Under the pieces are notes generated by a model. The model ran no database searches and was not told the DNA's origin. It was given only the letters and a program-made list of their open reading frames with translations. This document shows positions 53,582 through 60,459 of a DNA stretch of 64,000 nucleotides, in pieces. The DNA lies in contig JAHBUO010000001.1 of assembly GCA_019638025.1 (NCBI GenBank), forward strand, positions 310,001 through 374,000. Direction: 5' to 3'. Within the stretch, counting starts at the first letter, position 1. Every line of letters begins with the position of its first letter. A program made the translations under genes and the position numbers. Source of the stretch: Ignavibacteriaceae bacterium. GTDB lineage: Bacteria; Bacteroidota; Ignavibacteria; Ignavibacteriales; Ignavibacteriaceae.

Positions 53582-56063
53582 ACACAAAATAAATTATTGG
53601 TTAGTTACATTAGCATTAATAATAATCTCAGTCTCCCTTTCGGCCCAAACAGGAAAGAATTCTTTTCGAATATTGGGGATTTCTGTCGATGGGAACCGTT
53701 CAGCTGATGCTCGTACAATAATTGTAAATAGCGGATTAAAGGTCGATGATGAAATTCAAATCCCCGGCGATCAAACAATTAATGCAATAAGGCAATTGTG
53801 GTCTCTCAATATATTTTCAGATGTTCAAATTTTAATTGATAAGCAAATTGGTGATGGCGTTTTTCTACTTCTTAAAGTTGAAGAATACAGCAGGGTCGAA
53901 AAAGTTGTTTTTCGTGGTAATGATGAGGTTAGCACTTCTGACTTAGAAAAAAAAGTTAACTTAATCCGAGGACAAATATTAAAACCTCAAGAAGTACAAA
54001 GAATGAAGGTAACTATTCAAAAGTTGTACGACGAAGAAGGTTTGTTAAATGCTGAAATTTCACCTAAGTATTTCATCTTTTATAAGGCGGATACTTCCAA
54101 AAATGATGTTACGGTTACATGGCGCAATAAAAATGACTTTTCAGAAGAATATTCAGACGAATATTCATTATCAGAGAAAGCAAATTCAAATCTGATAGAA
54201 AAAATTAAAGATAGAATATTGTTGATTTTTGATATTAAAGAAAACGATCAAGTTAAAGTTAGGGCAATTAAATTTATCGGGAATAAAGCTTTTGATAATG
54301 ACGATTTATTGGGAGAATTTAAAGAGACTAACGAAGCAGTTTGGTGGAAGTTTTGGAATAGCGCAAAGTTTGAAAAAGATAAATTTGAAGAAGATAAAAA
54401 ACTTGTAGAACGCTATTATCAAAAAAATGGCTATAGAGATGCCGAAATCATAAAAGATTCAATTGTATATCTGAACAACAAAAAAGATATGCACATCTAT
54501 CTCTTTATTCACGAAGGTCCACAATACAAGGTACGAAATATCGCATGGGAAGGAAATACAATTTACACTTCTGAATATTTAACCGAGCGATTGGGATTTG
54601 AAAAGGGAGATATTTTTGATTATGAAAGATTTAACCAAAACTTACGACAGAACGAAAGACAAAACGACATTTCGTCTCTGTACTTAGATAATGGTTACTT
54701 AACATTTAGATTAAATCCTGTTGAATCGAGAGTTGGTGAAGATTCAATCGATATTACAATTCAGATTATTGAAAAAAATCAGTTTCGTGTAGGTAAAGTT
54801 GATATTTCCGGTAATGATAAAACAAAAGATAAAGTTATTAGAAGAGAACTATACACTGTGCCGGGCGATTTTTTCAATCGTGCATACATGATAAGAAGTT
54901 TACAGCAACTCGCAAATCTTCAATATTTTAACGTTGAAAAACTGTATCAAGAAGGTGTTGATTATCAACTCGAAAATGATAGCACTGTAAGTGTTGCCTT
55001 TAAAGTTGAAGAACGCTCAAGTGATTATTTAAATGCCTCGGTTGGTTATAGCGGAAGCTTCGGATTTAGCGGCGCTGTTGGTGTAACACTTACAAACTTC
55101 TCCATTTCTGAACCATTCTCGTTGGGCGGGGGACAGATATTGAGTTTCAACTGGCAATTTGGTGTAGGTAATATTTATAGAACTTTTTCACTCGGATTTA
55201 CAGAACCGTGGCTTTATGATACTCCAACATTAATAGGTTTTGATTTCTTCGATACACGCCAACAATATATTTATGATTTACGACAATCGGGTGGTTCGGT
55301 AAAACTTGGAAGAAGATTAAAGTGGCCCGATGATTATTTTTATGTTCAAGGAATGTTCCGATATCAAAATAACAATGTTATAAATGGAGCAAATTTTTAT
55401 CGTGAAGGAAAAACTCAACAGTTTACTTTAGGGGCAACGATTTCGAGACGAAATGTTGATAATCCAATTTTCCCATCAGCAGGTTCTTCTATTGTTTTAG
55501 ATGGAGAAATTTCGGGGGGTCCGTTTTTGCCCGGTGATGTAGATTATTACAAAATTTCTTTCAAAGCCGAATGGTATAAAAGATTATTTAATAGCAATAA
55601 ACTTGCTCTTTATACAGTTGCAGATATAGGCTATCTTGAAGAATTAAAAACCGGTACACCAATTCAACCTTTTGAATATTTTTACATGGGTGGTAACGGA
55701 TTAATAATTGCAACTACCCCTCTTCGTGGTTATGATGATAGAAGTGTTGGTCCAAGAAACGTTAATCAAGATGTAATAGGAGGAAGAGTCTCCGCACGCT
55801 ACACTGCAGAATTACGCTTTGCTGTAACTCTCGATCCTATGCCATTGTATGTCCTTGCATTTGCAGAAGCCGGAAATGTATTTGAAGATTTAAATAACGC
55901 ATCAGCTTTTAACCTACGGAGAGCTGCAGGTTTTGGTGCTAGAATTATGATTAATCCGATCGGTTTAATCGGTTTTGATATTGGTTATGGTTTTGATAGA
56001 AAAGCAGTTGACGGTAAAGACCCATCATGGCTTTTCCACTTCCAGTTTGGAAAAGGATTTTAA
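53565..56063 (+). CDS. bamA: Outer-membrane protein assembly factor BamA
   Basis: Folds and inserts beta-barrel proteins into the outer membrane. A signal peptide (WLVTLALIIISVSLSA) precedes five POTRA domains (about residues 35-430; for example VVFRGNDEVSTSDLEKKV and VDISGNDKTKDKVIRRELY) and an Omp85 barrel. The barrel carries the loop-6-type GGNGL and LRGYDDRSVGP segments and ends in a terminal Phe (FGKGF). The frame extends back to 53517, but ATG 53565 gives the best signal peptide and a 17-bp overlap with uppS. It heads the block bamA-skp-like-skp-like-lpxD. Confidence 0.96.
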   Translation: MSQPAKHKINYWLVTLALIIISVSLSAQTGKNSFRILGISVDGNRSADARTIIVNSGLKVDDEIQIPGDQTINAIRQLWSLNIFSDVQILIDKQIGDGVFLLLKVEEYSRVEKVVFRGNDEVSTSDLEKKVNLIRGQILKPQEVQRMKVTIQKLYDEEGLLNAEISPKYFIFYKADTSKNDVTVTWRNKNDFSEEYSDEYSLSEKANSNLIEKIKDRILLIFDIKENDQVKVRAIKFIGNKAFDNDDLLGEFKETNEAVWWKFWNSAKFEKDKFEEDKKLVERYYQKNGYRDAEIIKDSIVYLNNKKDMHIYLFIHEGPQYKVRNIAWEGNTIYTSEYLTERLGFEKGDIFDYERFNQNLRQNERQNDISSLYLDNGYLTFRLNPVESRVGEDSIDITIQIIEKNQFRVGKVDISGNDKTKDKVIRRELYTVPGDFFNRAYMIRSLQQLANLQYFNVEKLYQEGVDYQLENDSTVSVAFKVEERSSDYLNASVGYSGSFGFSGAVGVTLTNFSISEPFSLGGGQILSFNWQFGVGNIYRTFSLGFTEPWLYDTPTLIGFDFFDTRQQYIYDLRQSGGSVKLGRRLKWPDDYFYVQGMFRYQNNNVINGANFYREGKTQQFTLGATISRRNVDNPIFPSAGSSIVLDGEISGGPFLPGDVDYYKISFKAEWYKRLFNSNKLALYTVADIGYLEELKTGTPIQPFEYFYMGGNGLIIATTPLRGYDDRSVGPRNVNQDVIGGRVSARYTAELRFAVTLDPMPLYVLAFAEAGNVFEDLNNASAFNLRRAAGFGARIMINPIGLIGFDIGYGFDRKAVDGKDPSWLFHFQFGKGF

Positions 56064-56099
56064 TTAAATAGTTCATTAATAAATTAATAAGGAATAGTA

Positions 56100-56627
56100 G
56101 TGAAAAATTTTTCTTTGCTCATCGTATTTCTACTTTTAGGTGGTTCGTTAGTATTTGCTCAATCAACACAAAAAACAGGCTATGTTGATTCAGAAGTTAT
56201 TCTTAAACAAGTTCCGGAAGCAATAAAGGCGCAGGGCGAATTAGATGCTTTAATCAACAGATGGAATACTCAAGTTGATAGCATGAGTCAAAATTTACAA
56301 CAAGCTTATGCTGATTACCAAAAACAAGGCGCAAATATGCCTGAAGCTAAACGCAAAGAGACCGAACAAAAACTGGTTATGCAACAACAAACCATTGAAG
56401 AATTCAGAAGATCAAAGTTTGCTCAAGGAACCGGTGAAATTTATTCTAAACAAGAACAATTATTAAAGCCGGTAAAAGAAAAAATCTTTGCAGCTATTGA
56501 AGCCGTTGCTAAAGATGAAGGCATGTCTTTTATATTTGATAAAAGCGGAGACATTCTTTTACTTTATGCAGATTCAGCTTATGATATAACCTTTAAAGTT
56601 CTAGATAAGCTAAAAAGAGGAAAATAA
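56100..56627 (+). CDS. OmpH/Skp-family periplasmic chaperone, copy 1
   Basis: A signal peptide (to LVFAQ, residue 21) precedes a Skp-like domain. The conserved KTGYVDSEVILKQVPEA opens the body, a long coiled-coil pair follows (residues 50-120), and FIFDKSGDILLLYADSAYDIT closes it. Skp binds unfolded outer-membrane proteins on their way to BamA. The start is GTG 56100, preceded by AAGGAATA. A terminator separates it from a second, similar copy, so the two may be expressed at different levels. Confidence 0.92.
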   Translation: MKNFSLLIVFLLLGGSLVFAQSTQKTGYVDSEVILKQVPEAIKAQGELDALINRWNTQVDSMSQNLQQAYADYQKQGANMPEAKRKETEQKLVMQQQTIEEFRRSKFAQGTGEIYSKQEQLLKPVKEKIFAAIEAVAKDEGMSFIFDKSGDILLLYADSAYDITFKVLDKLKRGK

Positions 56628-56645
56628 TTTTTTTGACTTTTGGAT

Positions 56646-56682
56646 AAATCACCTTTCCGTTATGTTCGGTAAGGTGATTTTT
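56646..56682 (+). terminator. Terminator between the two Skp-like genes
   Basis: AAATCACCTT (56646-56655) pairs with AAGGTGATTT (56671-56680), with an inner CCG/CGG stem, and is followed by TTTATTT. Readthrough would be needed for the downstream copy and lpxD unless they have their own promoter. Confidence 0.85.
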
Positions 56683-56722
56683 ATTTAATCTATAATTTGA
56701 AATAATTTGTTTTGAGGAAATT

Positions 56723-57244
56723 ATGAAATCGTTAAAGTATTTAATTGCTTTTGCTTTAATCGTTTTTACAAGTAGTTCATTCGCTCAGTCGAAAATCGGT
56801 TATGTCGATTCAGATACGATTATGGATCAATTAACCGAAGCTCAAGACGCGCGTCAACAATTGGATACCTATATTCAAGAGTGGCAATCTGACCTAAAGA
56901 AAATGGAGAATGAGTGGAAATCAAAGTATGATGACTACGAGAAACGTAAACTCATTATGTCCGATCAAAACAGAGCCGAACTCGAAAGTGAATTAATTAA
57001 ACTCGAACAAAGTATCGGTGAATTCAGAGAGAAAAAATTCGGAACAAACGGTGAATTATTTCAAAAGCAAGATGAGCTTATGAAACCCGTACAAAACAAA
57101 GTATTTACAGTTATTAAAGAAGTAGCAGTAAGTGAAGACCTTGATTTTGTTCTCGATAGGAGTGGCGGTGTTTTGCTATTATATGCAAAAGAAAAATATG
57201 ATATAACAAATCTAGTCATCGAAAAACTAAAACGCGCACAATGA
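56723..57244 (+). CDS. OmpH/Skp-family periplasmic chaperone, copy 2
   Basis: A 173-residue paralogue of the preceding gene: signal peptide to SSSFAQ (residue 22), SKIGYVDSDTIMDQL, a helical pair, and the end motif FVLDRSGGVLLLYAKEKYDIT. The Shine-Dalgarno is GAGGAAAT. The stop overlaps the lpxD start as ATGA, so it is translationally coupled to lpxD. Tandem Skp-like genes are common in the Bacteroidetes group. Confidence 0.92.
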   Translation: MKSLKYLIAFALIVFTSSSFAQSKIGYVDSDTIMDQLTEAQDARQQLDTYIQEWQSDLKKMENEWKSKYDDYEKRKLIMSDQNRAELESELIKLEQSIGEFREKKFGTNGELFQKQDELMKPVQNKVFTVIKEVAVSEDLDFVLDRSGGVLLLYAKEKYDITNLVIEKLKRAQ

Positions 57245-58284
57245 AAATATCAGTAAAAGAAATTGCCGAATTAACCGGTGCCCAAATTTTTGGTGATGAA
57301 ACTGTTGAAATATCAAACCTTGCTAAGATAGATGAAGCAAAACAAGGGGATATAACCTTCCTCTATCTTTCTAATTACGAAAAATATTTTCCAACCACAA
57401 AGGCTAGTGCAATTTTTGTTAAGCCGGACTTTAATAAGGTTCGTGATGATATTGTTTATCTTGAAATCAAAGACCCGAACAAAGCATTTCTTTCGGTAAT
57501 ATTAAAATATTTCACTCCAAAATTAAATCTTGAAGGGATTGATAATACTGCATCAATTCATCCATCGGCAATTATTGGTAATAATTGTGCTGTAGGTAAA
57601 AATGTAGTTATCTCTGAAGGATGTGTTGTGGGTGATAGCACTAAAATATTTCATAATACAGTTTTAATGGATAATGTTAAAGTAGGTAACGATACTCTCC
57701 TCTATCCCAATGTTACTATCAGAGAAAATTGTGTAGTGGGAAGCCGGGTAATAATTCATTCCGGGACAGTTGTTGGTTCGGATGGGTTTGGATTTTCACC
57801 AAACGAAAAAGGGGAGTATCAAAAAATACCTCAAATAGGAAATGTGATTATTGAGGATGATGTTGAGTTGGGTTCAAATGTATCTATTGATAGAGCTGCA
57901 ATCGGTTCGACGGTTATTAAAAAGGGAGTTAAAATAGATAACCTTGTTCAAATAGCACACAACGTGGTAATTGGTGAGCATACGGTATTATCGGGACAAG
58001 CCGGTATTGCAGGAAGCTCAAAAATTGGTAAACATTGTATTATCGCCGGGCAGGTTGGTATTTCGGGTCATATAGAAATTGCAGATAAAACAATTGTTGC
58101 GGCACAAAGCGGTATTTCAAAAACAATTACTAAGTCGGGAATGTATTTTGGATATCCCGCAAAAGAACATCGTGAAGCGTTGAGAATCGAAGGTCATATA
58201 CGGAATCTTGATAATTACGCTAAACAAATAAAAGCTCTTGAAAGTAAAATAAAAGAACTCGAAGATAAAATAGAGAGTAAATAA
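57241..58284 (+). CDS. lpxD: UDP-3-O-acylglucosamine N-acyltransferase
   Basis: Third step of lipid A synthesis, adding the second acyl chain from acyl-ACP. An N-terminal uridine-binding domain (residues 1-100) precedes a left-handed beta-helix of hexapeptide repeats. The catalytic His240 is in NLVQIAHNVVIG. A C-terminal coiled coil ends the protein (ALESKIKELEDKIE). It overlaps the upstream Skp-like gene by 4 bp. Its presence supports an LPS-type outer membrane. It converges on truA with 1 bp between the genes. Confidence 0.96.
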   Translation: MKISVKEIAELTGAQIFGDETVEISNLAKIDEAKQGDITFLYLSNYEKYFPTTKASAIFVKPDFNKVRDDIVYLEIKDPNKAFLSVILKYFTPKLNLEGIDNTASIHPSAIIGNNCAVGKNVVISEGCVVGDSTKIFHNTVLMDNVKVGNDTLLYPNVTIRENCVVGSRVIIHSGTVVGSDGFGFSPNEKGEYQKIPQIGNVIIEDDVELGSNVSIDRAAIGSTVIKKGVKIDNLVQIAHNVVIGEHTVLSGQAGIAGSSKIGKHCIIAGQVGISGHIEIADKTIVAAQSGISKTITKSGMYFGYPAKEHREALRIEGHIRNLDNYAKQIKALESKIKELEDKIESK

Positions 58285-58285
58285 T

Positions 58286-59218
58286 TTATTTTAATACTCT
58301 CGCAAAGTTCATTATGTTGATGGGAACATTTATTTCAGCATTATAATCTACATCTTTATACCAGACCTGCTCTAAATACAAACCCGATGGCGGAGCTGTA
58401 AATACAGCCGGTTCATTTGTATAATTGCTTAAGAAGAATAATAAATCTTTGTCGCTTAATTTTCCTCTACCAATTTCGACTAAAACTCCAACCATTCTAC
58501 GAACCATTTTCCACAAAAAGTGAGAACCTTTAATGTGAATCATAATTAAATCTTCTTTTTCGATAATTGAAACAGAATCAATTACTACAAGCGTTGATTT
58601 TTCTTCCATATCTTTATCGGTAAATGAAGCAAAATCATTTTTCCCTTCGAAAAATTTTGCTGCGTCACGCATCAAATTGATGTTTAACTTATCCTTTAAC
58701 CACCAAATGTATTGCTTGCCAAAAGCGCTTCTTCTTTTCGATATTAAATATATATAACTTCTACCAACAGCATTATAACGGGCATGAAAGTCATGTGTGG
58801 CTTTTTGAACTTCAATTATATTAATATCGTGGGGAAGCAAATCGTTGAATTTCATTTTTATTATTTCCGGGGCGAGCATTGTTTTTACATCAAGATGAGC
58901 TATCTGACATAATGCATGAACACCAGCATCAGTTCTGCCGCTTCCGTAGAGTTCAACTTTTTCATCTTTGAAAATCTGTTCAGCGGCGCTTAAAATTGTT
59001 CCTTGAATCGTTTTACTGTTTTGCTGCATTTGCCAACCGCTGTAACGAGTTCCATCGTACTCAATAAATAGTTTGAAACGATTTGAGCTTTGTGATTTCG
59101 AATGTTTAAACGGTTTCTTCTCTGATTCATCCCAACGCTTAACAGCTTTTTTAGCTGTCTTGTTTCCGGGGTGTGAGGAGTTAAACTTATTTTTTGAGTG
59201 AAATGACTTCTTCTGCAT
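58286..59218 (-). CDS. truA: tRNA pseudouridine(38-40) synthase TruA with basic N-terminal extension
   Basis: Modifies U38-U40 in the tRNA anticodon stem-loop. The core begins at about residue 47 (RFKLFIEYDGTRYSGWQ) and has the catalytic Asp97 in GSGRTDAGVHA. The first 45 residues are an extra, lysine- and serine-rich basic tail not found in E. coli TruA. The start ATG 59218 is supported by AGAGGA 5-6 nt upstream. Both that Shine-Dalgarno and the first 32 bp of the gene lie inside the 3' end of queD, so translation is coupled. Confidence 0.95.
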   Translation of the reverse strand: MQKKSFHSKNKFNSSHPGNKTAKKAVKRWDESEKKPFKHSKSQSSNRFKLFIEYDGTRYSGWQMQQNSKTIQGTILSAAEQIFKDEKVELYGSGRTDAGVHALCQIAHLDVKTMLAPEIIKMKFNDLLPHDINIIEVQKATHDFHARYNAVGRSYIYLISKRRSAFGKQYIWWLKDKLNINLMRDAAKFFEGKNDFASFTDKDMEEKSTLVVIDSVSIIEKEDLIMIHIKGSHFLWKMVRRMVGVLVEIGRGKLSDKDLLFFLSNYTNEPAVFTAPPSGLYLEQVWYKDVDYNAEINVPINIMNFARVLK

Positions 59219-59606
59219 AATCGTCCTCTGTTTCGTAAATACGGACTTTAACTTTTGATACGTTTTTCGGTAATCCAGCAGTTTGAATTTTATCTAAAAA
59301 ATATAGACACATATTTTCAGCTGTTGAATGATAGTCAATTATAACTTTTTTTGAATTCAACATTTTAAGAGCTTCTATCAATTGGGTGTCATCCCTCCAT
59401 ACCAAATACGCATGATCAAGTTCTTCTACAATAGGATTAATAATAGCTTTTAAATCATAATAATCGACAACCATTCCATCTTTATCGAGGTCACCTTCAA
59501 CTTCAACTAACATCTTATACGAATGACCATGTAGATTAACGCATTTCCCTTGATGAAATGGGAGTCGATGACCCATTTCCCAACGGAATTCTTTAGCAAT
59601 TTTCAT
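59187..59606 (-). CDS. queD: 6-carboxytetrahydropterin synthase QueD
   Basis: Converts dihydroneopterin triphosphate to 6-carboxytetrahydropterin in queuosine precursor synthesis. The 139-residue protein has zinc ligands His13, His26 and His28, the catalytic Cys22 (GKCVNLHGHSYK), LDHAYL and the substrate-binding Glu in YETEDDYAEE. The frame extends further upstream inside queE, but ATG 59606 is the natural start; it overlaps the queE stop as TAATG and has AAAAGGTG upstream. The C-terminal codons also encode the truA ribosome-binding site and start. Confidence 0.95.
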   Translation of the reverse strand: MKIAKEFRWEMGHRLPFHQGKCVNLHGHSYKMLVEVEGDLDKDGMVVDYYDLKAIINPIVEELDHAYLVWRDDTQLIEALKMLNSKKVIIDYHSTAENMCLYFLDKIQTAGLPKNVSKVKVRIYETEDDYAEEVISLKK

Positions 59607-60244
59607 TAAACACCTTTTTTTGTTGGTTCCCAAATAATTTTGTGCATTTGTAACTGAAATCGTACCGGCAAGTTGTCTTCTAAAATCCAATTTACTAAAT
59701 CAATCGGTTTTAGCTGACCAAAAACAACCGAGAATAAAATGTGACATTTTTCTGAAAGATTATATTCTTCAATTATTTTCTTACACCAATCGTAATCTTC
59801 GCGAGTACCAATTACAAACTTTACTTCATCGATGGTTTTTAGATGATTTATATTTTCATAACGATTCTTTTGCATCATCTTGCTGGAGGGACATTTTAAG
59901 TCCATAATTACCGAAACTCGTTCATCAATTTTTTCAATTGGAAGACTTCCCCCGGTTTCAATCATTACCTCGTAACCCATATCGCAAAGCTTTTCCATTA
60001 ATGGGAGACACTCCGCTTGTACCAGGGGTTCACCCCCGGTTATTTCAACTAATTTGCAATTATATTTTTGAATTTGCTCAATTATGGTGTCAATTGAAAA
60101 ATCAGTTCCTTCATAAAAAGCATATTCTGTATCGCAATAAGAGCATCTAAGATTACAATAAGTCAATCTAACAAAAATACAAGGTAGCCCGGCTTTTGAG
60201 CTTTCCCCTTGTACCGAATAATATATTTCATTTACCTTTAGCAT
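59606..60244 (-). CDS. queE: 7-carboxy-7-deazaguanine synthase QueE (radical SAM)
   Basis: A radical-SAM enzyme that forms the deazaguanine ring from the QueD product. The cluster motif CxxxCxxC is at Cys30, Cys34 and Cys37 (TYCNLRCSYCDTEY), the SAM-binding GGEP motif is present (EITGGEPL), and the N-terminal substrate motif is YYSVQGES. The frame also offers a GTG at 60250; ATG 60244 begins MLKVNEIY. It is first in the operon queE-queD-truA. queC and the later genes of the pathway are not in the window. Confidence 0.94.
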   Translation of the reverse strand: MLKVNEIYYSVQGESSKAGLPCIFVRLTYCNLRCSYCDTEYAFYEGTDFSIDTIIEQIQKYNCKLVEITGGEPLVQAECLPLMEKLCDMGYEVMIETGGSLPIEKIDERVSVIMDLKCPSSKMMQKNRYENINHLKTIDEVKFVIGTREDYDWCKKIIEEYNLSEKCHILFSVVFGQLKPIDLVNWILEDNLPVRFQLQMHKIIWEPTKKGV

Positions 60245-60459
60245 CTGCACAAAATTGTATTTTAAACTAAATTTTAAGCGTAAATATACGATAATTATGT
60301 ATGAGGTTTAATTGATTATTTCCCAAGGGATAATGTCAATCATCCTTTAAGTTAGATTTTTTTATTTAACAAAAATAATTATTATTACAGATGAATATTG
60401 CTTTAGGTTCAGTAAAAAGTTTAAGAAGCAAATCATTTATTTTTTTTTCGAATTGATTA

